Shown in pieces: positions 52,501 through 58,610 of a DNA stretch of 64,000 nt; positions within the stretch are counted from its first letter, which is position 1; every line of letters starts with the position of its first letter. The notes beneath the pieces are model-generated. The model had not been told where the DNA came from. It searched no databases and was given only the letters and a program-made list of their open reading frames with translations. The translations under genes and the position numbers were made by a program. The stretch comes from Kallipyga gabonensis (GTDB lineage: Bacteria > Bacillota > Clostridia > Tissierellales > Peptoniphilaceae): NCBI RefSeq assembly GCF_001286805.1, contig NZ_CXYV01000002.1, forward strand, positions 248,001-312,000, given 5' to 3'.

Positions 52501-53691
52501 CACTTTGGCTGCAATGAAATCATAAGCATCCGATTCAGCCTTCTGTGTCCAGAATTGAATCGTATAATTGGCTTTTGGATTCTGTTTCCAGAGTGCAGTA
52601 AAGGTAATATTCTGGGCTGGCATGGCTTCTTTAATCCCATCAGGAAATTGATCCATATGGAATGTTGTCCCTTTGGCCAGCGTTTTTACGCCGTCATCCG
52701 TCTTGTAGTACAAGTCGACGTTCGCCTTCCAACCATCGAAAGTTGCCCCAATTTTTTCAGGTTTCAGATCCAGATTGGGGATGGTCTGTCCATAGTAGAG
52801 TCTCTGCGAAGGAACCGCCGATCCGCCGTCCATATCAAATCGGATATTGAAGGCGTCACGGTTGTAACGATATTCAATAACCGCATCTTCTTTATTCTCC
52901 GGAATTCTCGTATGGATCACTGTTTTCTCCGGAGTGTAACCAATTCTCTCCTCCTCGCGAAGAGGCTGGACAATCACGTCTGATCCAACAAGACCATTAA
53001 CTGTCGTATAGATCAGCTGATCTTCTCCATCTTTTGGTCCATATTGATTTTTATCGTATAGCCCCTGGAAAACATGCTTAACACGTATTTGCCCTTCCTT
53101 TGCCTGATAGCGATACGGGTGGAGGGCCATATACTCCGTTCCGCTCTTTGTCCCCTCAATTGCCTTCTGTTTAATGTAATCGTAATTCAATTGGACTTTG
53201 GGGGTGGGACGGGTGTAACCATCAATATCCGGAAGATTCACCGTCTTATTAATCTGACTTTTCTCCGCATCAGACATTACCGGTTGTTCAGTTCCCCGGT
53301 TGTCGGTATACCGATATTCCTCATCCCCCACGGTTGCTTCATAGGGTTGAAAGATGGGCACTTCTTCCCCATCTTTAACCGCCATATATTGAACTTTGAT
53401 GTGGTAGGTATTCGGCATCTGGGCATTTTTTATCTGTTCATTTGCCTCTTCCTTTGTTGCCGGATCATCGCCCAGGTCTGCCGGATCAGAGACCGACTTC
53501 TGGTTAATAAATTTGATTTTCTCCTCCGGGATCGCATCATAATCGAAGCTATTCCCATTCGCCTGGCGAAGTAAGCTATTTTGCATTTCCTCGGGATATG
53601 CCGGTGATGCCGAAGACTGGATCGGCATCGCCGTAAGAAGCATGGCTATGCCTAACAAGAAGCTAAGACTTCGCATGAAAAAACGTTTCAT
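46579..53691 (-). CDS. giant sortase-anchored surface protein with InlB-type B-repeats
   Basis: The product is 2,370 residues. A signal peptide (MKRFFMRSLSFLLGIAMLLT, cleavage near SSASP) is followed by MucBP- and InlB B-repeat-like beta domains (many FDxNGG, TFDGWK and YxAxW/Y segments such as RFDMDGGSAVP and ITFTALWKQ). A charged coiled-coil-like stretch lies near residues 840-890. Three repeats of about 95 residues (each with VPEGYVRLIFDAT and DGTVEGH or a variant) precede a Pro/Asp/Lys/Asn-rich wall-spanning part (PNPDKPNPDK and similar). The end carries APHTGD, then a hydrophobic segment and KGKKKRSQEK: a sorting signal with Ala for the usual Leu. It probably serves adhesion. Promoter at 53834-53862. 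Confidence 0.9.
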   Translation of the reverse strand: MKRFFMRSLSFLLGIAMLLTAMPIQSSASPAYPEEMQNSLLRQANGNSFDYDAIPEEKIKFINQKSVSDPADLGDDPATKEEANEQIKNAQMPNTYHIKVQYMAVKDGEEVPIFQPYEATVGDEEYRYTDNRGTEQPVMSDAEKSQINKTVNLPDIDGYTRPTPKVQLNYDYIKQKAIEGTKSGTEYMALHPYRYQAKEGQIRVKHVFQGLYDKNQYGPKDGEDQLIYTTVNGLVGSDVIVQPLREEERIGYTPEKTVIHTRIPENKEDAVIEYRYNRDAFNIRFDMDGGSAVPSQRLYYGQTIPNLDLKPEKIGATFDGWKANVDLYYKTDDGVKTLAKGTTFHMDQFPDGIKEAMPAQNITFTALWKQNPKANYTIQFWTQKAESDAYDFIAAKVVTDAETGSRPDLSTMMPDGIKFPEIEKSLTDQGKEKELNKYYVRNTEKILEANSEKIQNEDGTSANLVKKVQPDGSTTYNIYYNRQTYTMLFEKFGIDHPEYGYPAKEAKMVLPDGTKYDSTKEVNKPYNFKAKFGERMTKWPNDMWLIGEGGIDFDPNRSFIGWQLNSENNNNEDQSLYLDTPPYWLTSKDFIDRDYGALDPDVTRATHSTSTGELLPERTISLGPSSSEQYQFAIYYMEYLFEGIDGALHYNPDMSYTKIDTSGSYEYPAPGIVGFKPRYVGINPFNDAKERPAKKKGHTEDLSKLTFDELGKELDKTEENRKNNEKSFFEPIAEKGINGVPFKDIPRYRFAFTYEREKYKLFLDTNPSDINEHSDFAGKKLASGKDATVTDVYYDMPLRKLNLDEEYKLTEADRPANVPDDFVFKGWAMDPQGSKLIKDTVKKSEELEAKIGDKYEELAKNSKDKDKKFKIQNEIKELKAKLADADANMPNYDIVLYAKWGEPDVDWNLTFDANGGRFSNLLPQDIATHKEGEKIQTSSGTVPYVLPVKESGDEKEQKFHVRNGMTVQAPTPPIRKGYDFLGWEIVRYKADGSIDTSYKDKYGVEELYAFGNGVVSDVYLKAIWVKNDMVDILAEHYFLDEDFHPVKEPIRVTIPNNRVGEYTTTTGKYQGNEYLLIPRSEWDKLEEESGEYKQYVEETERKNTYFQSLRVAADKIDNHGKLEDNPEAKKNYFRFFYREFTKRHYTVNYLSTKNTAVESLPAIGGKPDDSYTIIPSEEVTKGNNDYDAVNFREIPGWKLISTPQRQLFFDVDSEGKMTGINGVASSEVNFYYQDVRVIKRKTPDSAVPDGYHRVIFKAGRDGSFGKDAEGNPIKEVFYDVIDGLEFRNIPVPQEQDAQGSLLPPVITPDPNCEFVGWQESPLLDANTVIRKDYTFTAKFKPLKDVIEITTGDEDLPDYFVDVYLDTTDKADASITDNQFTGESKKHFKVNPEKIVEIPAADPRGGGVKDKDGNPLKDSKGKEAKWQFKSWQVKEDATKAWNKGETIKDQFTKKVTTIVAQYNLKWSDMEPVPETEIEGMWVFESLKKDDGTWVNNFMPQKAQFDRALEKVTGLPDYQSYRIITSEEDVYDLVKEEGGPVGDSRPRTVEIQAEVTFKNGTKKVVNIPVKVFKNIYRALNDEDKPNVVKNNPELSDYVKVTVNPTDKAVDKQRRVYYVNPLAQVLIPEKDPKPIGNYTFEGWYYKDPAQASEKNPQGRVEVDLAERMTIPQEREIIAAYSTPTQPILPLEPTARKIIKNIGDSLTVDDYEEVITPPKDENGKDLRKILTIKIVKPKAERVTTEKEGDFKEAIEVFYEDGSSTIIDVDVKVVPDYVPQTGDDKPEVPENFVKVTCDPTDKAVDSTPHIYWVNPEKKVTLPEGDPKGKDVLKADGTKDFTWLFTKWDKSLTGIFKEDTTITAEYQKDYGGLTPIVPISEPPVVDLVPYGEDKITGNGIPGSKITVTDEDGNPLKGNDGNPIEVPVDETGKFTIPTNRLPEGKTPKDVYLTQTEKEKIPSYPVPVVEQGPKYIVSEDPDHPGEVPEGYVRLIFDATEDGTVEGHRKKVIDVRKDVSYKDADLRKEFPQTAIYEDGTMKFDRWSPLVPETGMVEPEIFIAQYTENPKVITQDPENPDPVPEGYVRLIFDATMDGTVDGYTRKILDVRQDVTYADPDLQELLPTMAVYKDATKRFDAWDSPVPTEGPVTEKTYTALYVDNPKVIISEDPDHPGEVPEGYVRLIFDATEDGTVEGHRKKIIDVRNDVTYEDPDLRAVLPETARYKDGTKLFDKWSPMVPKTGLVKDQTFEAQYKAKPVVPKPDPEPGTDPDKPNPDKPNPDKPNPGTNPDKPNPDPKPGTDTKPGTDPGSKPGTKPEQGKKDPATSNSPANKGGKTNQSKAPHTGDLFILPYALVGLASLALFGTLFIKGKKKRSQEK

Positions 53692-53833
53692 CCTCTTCCT
53701 CCTCTACTTCCATTGATCTGGTTATTCACGACCATAATTTTTATGAAATCGTCTATTCTTCCAGGATTGACCATTTTTTATTTCAATCGATTCCTCACTA
53801 AAAAAATCATATCCTAGTGTATTCATATTCATT

Positions 53834-53862
53834 ATTATAATGGGCATATCGCTTATTTTCAA
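53834..53862 (-). promoter_or_regulatory. sigma-A-type promoter of the giant surface-protein gene
   Basis: On the minus strand TTGAAA (53862-53857), a 17-base spacer and TATAAT (53839-53834). The leader would be about 135 bases. The rest of the gap 53692-54013 is AT-rich with only the next terminator. Confidence 0.6.
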
Positions 53863-53953
53863 TCTCTATTGAGCAACTATCCTTCTCTAATTAGACCCAT
53901 GTATTATTGATTAAAGGAAGGTTGGTTTAAGAAAAGAAAGTATAGAGAAAAAT

Positions 53954-53988
53954 AGAGGGCGGAATCCCGGTGTTGGACTCCGCCCTCT
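53954..53988 (-). terminator. terminator after the oadA/pycB-like gene
   Basis: Arms AGAGGGCGGA (53954-53963) and TCCGCCCTCT (53979-53988), followed on the minus strand by ATTTTTCTC. Confidence 0.8.
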
Positions 53989-54013
53989 TCTTGTCTGCTG
54001 ATTGTTTCAGAAG

Positions 54014-55357
54014 TTAGGCGTACTTTTTCTGGAGGAAATCCTTGGCCACTTCGGGGAAGGATCCATAGGAGAGAACATCTTCTTCCGTTCTCGCCAAGCC
54101 TGCAGTCTCTTCACGCAGCTTGGGAAGAATGGGATCCAAGTGGTCGGCCGGCCGGTCAGTCATGACCGCGGCATTGCCGATCATCTTGGTCCGGATCTCA
54201 TCGGAGATAGGTGCGGGAGGCTGGCCATAGAGCCCTTTGACATAGTCCTTGACTTCTTTAGGGACCAGCTTGTAACGCTCGCCCATGAGGACATTCATGG
54301 TGGCCTGGGTCCCGACCATCTGGGACATGGGGGTCACCAGGGGTGGATAACCGAGGTCTGCCCGGACGTTGGGGACTTCTTTCAAGACCGGCTCATAGAG
54401 TTCCGGCCGTCCCTGTTGGATGAGCTGGGAAAGCAGGTTGGAGAGCATGCCGCCGGGAACCTGATAGACCAGGGCCTTGGGCTCCACTTCCAACATTTTA
54501 ATGTTGAGAACGCCGTCTTTGACATACTTGTCCCGGATGGGTCCGAAGTACTCCGCCAGTTTTTGAAGAACTTCCAGATCAAGGCCGGTATCGTAGCCCA
54601 TCTCACTCAAGGTGATGTGCATGGTCTCGGTGGCCGGGTGGGATGTCCCGCCGCCTAAGGGAGACAGGGCAGTGTCAATGATGTCAACCCCGGCTTCCAC
54701 TCCCTTGAGAAGACTCATCGAAGCTGTTCCGGCGGTAGTATGGCTATGGACCTCAATGGGAAGGTCGGTAACCTTCTTCATGGCCTGAATCAACTTGAAG
54801 GACCGGTCCGGGGTCAACAGGCCCGCCATATCCTTAATGCATATGGAGTCCGCACCCAGCTCTTCCATCTCTTTGGTGAGTTTGGTGAAATAATCCAGGG
54901 TGAAGACCGGACCCGTCGTATAGCAAATCGCCGCCTGGGCATGGCCCCCGTACTTCTTGGTCGCCTTCATGGCGGTCTCCAGATTTCTCGGATCATTCAG
55001 GGCATCGAAGATCCGGATAATGTCAATCCCGTTTTCAATTGACTTGGCGACAAAGAGCTCCACGAAATCGTCCGGATAGTTCTTGTAGCCCAAGACGTTC
55101 TGTCCGCGGAGGAGCATCTGGGTCTTGGTATTCTTCAGCCCCTTGCGGAAAGTCCGAAGCCTTTCCCAAGGATCCTCATTCAGATAACGCATGCAGGTGT
55201 CGAAGGTCGCTCCACCCCAGCACTCCACGGCATAATATCCGGCCGAGTCAATTAAATCCAGAGCCCCTTCCATTTCCTTGGTGGTCAGTCTTGTCGCAAT
55301 CAAACTCTGCGATGCATCCCGCAGGATCGTGTCCACCACTTTAATTGATTTACTCAA
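54014..55357 (-). CDS. oxaloacetate decarboxylase alpha / pyruvate carboxylase subunit B, carboxyltransferase domain only
   Basis: The product is 447 residues. The HMGL-like barrel begins VVDTILRDASQSLIATRLTT (metal-binding Asp in LRDAXQS), then MLLRGQNVLGYKNYPDD, IRIFDALNDPRN, the catalytic Lys in SICIKDMAGLLTP and metal-binding His in VHSHTTAGTA. A conserved C-terminal carboxylase domain follows, but the frame ends without a biotinyl domain (no MKM motif), so carrier protein must come from another gene. It could serve oxaloacetate decarboxylase or a pyruvate carboxylase. The start is a TTG at 55357 (GAAAGGATAATCAC upstream). Own terminator. Confidence 0.88.
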   Translation of the reverse strand: MSKSIKVVDTILRDASQSLIATRLTTKEMEGALDLIDSAGYYAVECWGGATFDTCMRYLNEDPWERLRTFRKGLKNTKTQMLLRGQNVLGYKNYPDDFVELFVAKSIENGIDIIRIFDALNDPRNLETAMKATKKYGGHAQAAICYTTGPVFTLDYFTKLTKEMEELGADSICIKDMAGLLTPDRSFKLIQAMKKVTDLPIEVHSHTTAGTASMSLLKGVEAGVDIIDTALSPLGGGTSHPATETMHITLSEMGYDTGLDLEVLQKLAEYFGPIRDKYVKDGVLNIKMLEVEPKALVYQVPGGMLSNLLSQLIQQGRPELYEPVLKEVPNVRADLGYPPLVTPMSQMVGTQATMNVLMGERYKLVPKEVKDYVKGLYGQPPAPISDEIRTKMIGNAAVMTDRPADHLDPILPKLREETAGLARTEEDVLSYGSFPEVAKDFLQKKYA

Positions 55358-55496
55358 GTGATTATCCTTTCTAGGTCCCGGGCAGGAAATCCGCCCTTGT
55401 CCCTGTTCAACCCCTTTTCTTTCTTCTCCTATTCTATCCTAAAAAACGCTTTCTTTCTATCCGATGAGGGAATATTGTCCTCTGCCCGCTCTCGCC

Positions 55497-55811
55497 TAGT
55501 GGTGGTTTGGTGGTTTTCTGCCAATCAACACTATGATTTCTCCACCTCAGTAGTGGTGGTTTGGCGATTTTCTGTCAATCAACACTATAGTTTCTCCGCC
55601 TCAGTAGTGGTGGTTGTAGCGATTTTTACAAATCAACACTACGATTTCTCCGCCTCAGTAGTGGTGGTTGTGGCGATTTCCGCAAATCAACACTATAGTT
55701 TCTCCGCCTCAGTAGTGGTGGTTGGGCGATTTTTTGCAAATCAACACTACATTTTTGTCTCCTTAGTAGTGGTGGTTGTGGCGATTTCTTCAAACCAACA
55801 CTATGATAGAA
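55497..55811. repeat. 54-bp tandem hairpin repeat array (family C), 5 full units plus a partial
   Basis: TAGTGGTGGTT begins at 55497, 55551, 55605, 55659, 55713 and 55767, an exact 54-base period. In each unit TAGTGGTGGTTTG pairs with CAAATCAACACTA about 12 bases later (one mismatch and a wobble), so each is a hairpin. The inner part changes between units in matching ways (TTGG/CCAA, TTGTA/TACAA, TTGTGG/CCGCAA). It lies in the gap between the oadA-like start and the tRNA. Because 54 divides by three it creates open frames on both strands that are not genes. Confidence 0.92.
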
Positions 55812-55903
55812 AAAAAAGTCCAGATGGCCAAAATAATCTAGAAAAAAATTGGGGGCAAAATTGGGGGCAAAATCCAAAATGTGGATAACCTAAAGCAAAA
55901 GAA

Positions 55904-55936
55904 AAACGGCCTGAAACCATTGCTTTCAAGCCGTTT
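55904..55936 (-). terminator. terminator after tRNA-Pro
   Basis: Arms AAACGGCCTGAAA (55904-55916) and TTTCAAGCCGTTT (55924-55936), one mismatch; TTTTTCTTTT follows on the minus strand. Confidence 0.8.
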
Positions 55937-55945
55937 CTTTATTGA

Positions 55946-56019
55946 TCGGAGTGAGAGGATTTGAACCTCCGGCCCCTTGTCCCCCAGACAAGTGCGCTAC
56001 CGAACTGCGCCACACCCCG
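55946..56019 (-). tRNA. tRNA-Pro (anticodon GGG)
   Basis: The 74-base minus-strand sequence folds as a cloverleaf: acceptor CGGGGTG/CACTCCG (one G-T), D-stem GCGC/GCGC, anticodon stem CTTGT/ACAAG around the loop CTGGGGG, and T-arm with GGTTCAAATCC. The discriminator is A; CCA is not encoded. GGG reads CCC and CCU codons. Confidence 0.93.
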
Positions 56020-56166
56020 GTATCTCAATTATTCTAACAAAAAATCCTAGATCTTTCAAGGCTTTCACCGGAATTTGTTACCTTATAAGAAACGAAGTGC
56101 TTGATACTTTCCAGGCAAGATACACCACCCAGCCCGGCTCTGCCAACCCTCGCCCCCCACAAAAAA

Positions 56167-56196
56167 GCCCCTCGGCATCAGGCCGAGGGGCTTTCT
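56167..56196 (-). terminator. terminator after gdhA
   Basis: Arms GCCCCTCGGC (56167-56176) and GCCGAGGGGC (56182-56191); TTTTTTG follows on the minus strand. A partial copy of the same hairpin (GGCACAGGGCCAAGGGGC) lies at about 56211-56230, nearer the stop codon. Confidence 0.85.
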
Positions 56197-56264
56197 TTCT
56201 TATTTCCCCCGGCACAGGGCCAAGGGGCTTCTCTATGACCGCTTATCTGTGACTGCTCTTCAGG

Positions 56265-57536
56265 CTATTTTACCCAGCCGCGGAATTTCATGGCTTCGTA
56301 GATCCGCTTAATGGAAACGAGGTAAGCGGCATCACGCATGGAGCACTTGTGCTCTTGAGCGAGATCCCAGATGTCATTAAAGGCAACTTCGGTAGCCGCG
56401 TCCTGACGCTGAACAACTTCTTCTTCGGTCCAGTAGCGGCCGGCCAGGTTCTGTACCCACTCGAAGTAGGAGACGGTGACGCCACCGGCGTTGGTCAGGA
56501 TATCCGGAGTAATGACGATACCACGGTCCATGAGGACTTTCTCACCGGCGGGGGTGGTGGGGCCGTTGGCGGCTTCGGCGACCAGCTTGCACTGGAGCTT
56601 GTGGGCCACTTCTTCGGTGATGGCATTTTCCAGAGCACAGGGAGCGAAGATGTCCACATCCAGGGTGAAGAATTCCTCTTCATTGAGCTCCTTGGAGCCG
56701 GGGAAGTTGATGAGGTTGCCATTCTTTTCCATGTAGGCTTCCAGTTCGTCGAAGTCGAAGCCGTTTTCATTGTAGATGGCATAGGTGCCTTTTTCACGGG
56801 TCCATTCGGAGATGGCCACGACCTTGGCACCGCCCTTGCACATATTCTTGACGGTGAATTTTCCGGCATTGCCGAAGCCTTGGACGGAAACCTTGGCGCC
56901 CTTCATCTCGATGCCGATCTTCTCAGCAGCAAATTTGGCGATCAGGTAGATGCCGTAGCCGGTGGCTGCACCACGTCCCAGGGAGCCGCCCCATTTGGGG
57001 TCCTTGCCGGTGAATACGCCGAAGTTGGCATTGCCCTGGTTGATCTTGCAGTACTCATCCTGCATCCAGGACATGACTTTGGTGTTAGTGCCGACGTCGG
57101 GAGCGGGGATGTCATAGTATTCGCCCAGGTTCCGGTAGAGTTTGTCCACATAGCCACGGCAGAGCTGCTCGAGCTCATTGTCGGACAGGGTCTTGGGGTC
57201 AACGATGACACCGCCCTTGCCGCCGCCGAAGGGGACGTTCATGACGCCACACTTGAAGGTCATCCAAATGGAGAGGGCCTTGACTTCGTCAATATTGACG
57301 TTCTGGTGGAAGCGGATTCCACCCTTGTAGGGGCCGATGGCATTGTTGTGCTGGGACCGGTAGCCCTTGAAGACCTTGGTGGTCCCGTCGTCCATCTGGA
57401 CAGGGATGTTGACTTCAATGACTTGCTGGGGCTGGGACAGGATCTGGTAGACGTCGTCGCTGTAGCCCAGGGTTTCGCAGGCTTTCTTGATCTTGGCTTG
57501 GGCAGATTCAAAAGGGTTCAGGTTTTCTTTGGCCAT
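56265..57536 (-). CDS. gdhA: glutamate dehydrogenase (Glu/Leu/Phe/Val dehydrogenase family), probably NAD-linked
   Basis: The product is 423 residues, the size of the NAD-linked clostridial and archaeal-type enzymes. GPYKGGIRFHQNVNIDEVKA (about 68-87) with the substrate Lys, MTFKCGVMNVPFGGGKGGVI (about 92-111) with the catalytic Lys in GGGKGG, and PAPDVGT (catalytic Asp) are present. The NAD fold starts VSVQGFGNAGKFT (about 212). It converts glutamate to 2-oxoglutarate and ammonia. It starts 11 bases after the 2-hydroxyacid dehydrogenase stop codon, and the two sit downstream of hutU on the same strand. Confidence 0.93.
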   Translation of the reverse strand: MAKENLNPFESAQAKIKKACETLGYSDDVYQILSQPQQVIEVNIPVQMDDGTTKVFKGYRSQHNNAIGPYKGGIRFHQNVNIDEVKALSIWMTFKCGVMNVPFGGGKGGVIVDPKTLSDNELEQLCRGYVDKLYRNLGEYYDIPAPDVGTNTKVMSWMQDEYCKINQGNANFGVFTGKDPKWGGSLGRGAATGYGIYLIAKFAAEKIGIEMKGAKVSVQGFGNAGKFTVKNMCKGGAKVVAISEWTREKGTYAIYNENGFDFDELEAYMEKNGNLINFPGSKELNEEEFFTLDVDIFAPCALENAITEEVAHKLQCKLVAEAANGPTTPAGEKVLMDRGIVITPDILTNAGGVTVSYFEWVQNLAGRYWTEEEVVQRQDAATEVAFNDIWDLAQEHKCSMRDAAYLVSIKRIYEAMKFRGWVK

Positions 57537-57547
57537 GGATATCCTCC

Positions 57548-58528
57548 TTAACGATATTCCAAATTATCCAAATGGTTTACGGGATAGGAGACAGGCTCTC
57601 CCTTTAATACTTCAATGACGCCGGTGGCGGCCATGGTGCAGCAGTTGTAGACCGCCTCACGGGTGGTCGCTGCCGTATGGGGGGTCAGGATGACTTCTTC
57701 CATATCATAGAGCGGGGAATCCATGGGCAAGGGTTCCTGCTCAAAGACATCCAGGGCAGCACCGACGATTTCGCCGGCCTTGATGGCTTCGATGAGGTCT
57801 TCGGTGTTGACGACTTCGCCTCTGGCACAGTTAACCAGGGAAGCGGTCTTCTTCATGGCCTTGAAATCCGCCATGCCGAAGGAACGATGGGTCTCCGGCG
57901 TTCCGGGAAGGTGGAGGGAAATGAAGTCCGCCTCTTTCAGGACCTCTTCCTTGCTATCCTCCAGGGTGATGGGGGCCTTCATATTTTCCTGCTTCTGGTA
58001 GGGGTCATAGCCGATGACCTTCATGCCCAGGCAAGCGGCTTTTTCCGCCAGCATCTGGCCGATCCGGCCACAGCCGATGAGGCCCAGGGTATGTCCGCCC
58101 AGCTCGTAGGTGTTCTTGAGGGTGTAGCGGACGTTGTAGTTTCCGCTGCGGAGTTCCTGGTCAACGTGGCGGACCCGGCGAGCCACCATGAAGAGGAGCA
58201 TGAGGGTGTGTTCGGCTACAGAGTTGGCATTGCCGCCCGGAGCCCAGGTAACCTGGATGCCCTTTTTGGTCGCATAGTCCACATCGATGTTGTCCAGGCC
58301 GACGCCGTGCTTGGCGACAACCTTGAGGTTGGGGGAAGCATCCATCATAGCCGGGGTGATGGGATCCACCCGGGTGATGATGGCATCAATCTTCTCTTCC
58401 TTGAGAATCTTGATGAAGGTTTCTTCCTTCTGGTCGGGCGAGACGATGATTTCAATATCATTCTGATCCAGCAAGTCTCTTCCGGATTGGTCCAACTCGA
58501 CCGTAAATAGCACTTTCTTTTTTGACAC
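57548..58528 (-). CDS. D-2-hydroxyacid dehydrogenase, possible 2-hydroxyglutarate dehydrogenase
   Basis: The product is 326 residues. NAD fold TLGLIGCGRIGQMLAEKA (about 147-164); catalytic Arg in LVNCARGEVV, Glu in LDVFEQEPLP and His in ILTPHTAATT. Family alone would suggest phosphoglycerate dehydrogenase, but no ACT domain is present and no serA/serC context exists. Its place between hutU and gdhA makes reduction of 2-oxoglutarate to 2-hydroxyglutarate a sensible guess (inference). Start codon GTG at 58528 with AGGAGGACATTC upstream. Confidence 0.8.
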   Translation of the reverse strand: MSKKKVLFTVELDQSGRDLLDQNDIEIIVSPDQKEETFIKILKEEKIDAIITRVDPITPAMMDASPNLKVVAKHGVGLDNIDVDYATKKGIQVTWAPGGNANSVAEHTLMLLFMVARRVRHVDQELRSGNYNVRYTLKNTYELGGHTLGLIGCGRIGQMLAEKAACLGMKVIGYDPYQKQENMKAPITLEDSKEEVLKEADFISLHLPGTPETHRSFGMADFKAMKKTASLVNCARGEVVNTEDLIEAIKAGEIVGAALDVFEQEPLPMDSPLYDMEEVILTPHTAATTREAVYNCCTMAATGVIEVLKGEPVSYPVNHLDNLEYR

Positions 58529-58573
58529 GAATGTCCTCCTGTCCTTTTTCCTTTGCCATCGATAACAAGCCGA

Positions 58574-58595
58574 AGAAGGCCGGGACCGGCCTTCT
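58574..58595. other. intergenic hairpin between hutU and the dehydrogenase gene
   Basis: Arms AGAAGGCCGG and CCGGCCTTCT with a 2-base loop. No T-run follows on the minus strand, so it may protect or attenuate the transcript rather than end it. Confidence 0.5.
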
Positions 58596-58610
58596 CCACC
58601 TGCTTATTCC

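Noticed and set aside
55358-55888. 176-residue plus-strand frame across the 54-bp array
   Set aside because: It is created by a repeat length divisible by three; the translation is an 18-residue repeat with no ribosome site or signal, and pairing in the DNA explains the array better.
56349-57551. 400-residue open frame opposite gdhA
   Set aside because: It mirrors gdhA codon structure (GC-rich third positions), has no ribosome site and gives no recognisable protein; gdhA is certain.
58574-58595. Terminator splitting hutU from the dehydrogenase-gdhA genes
   Set aside because: The hairpin has no T-run on the minus strand, so a full stop is not supported; listed only as a hairpin.
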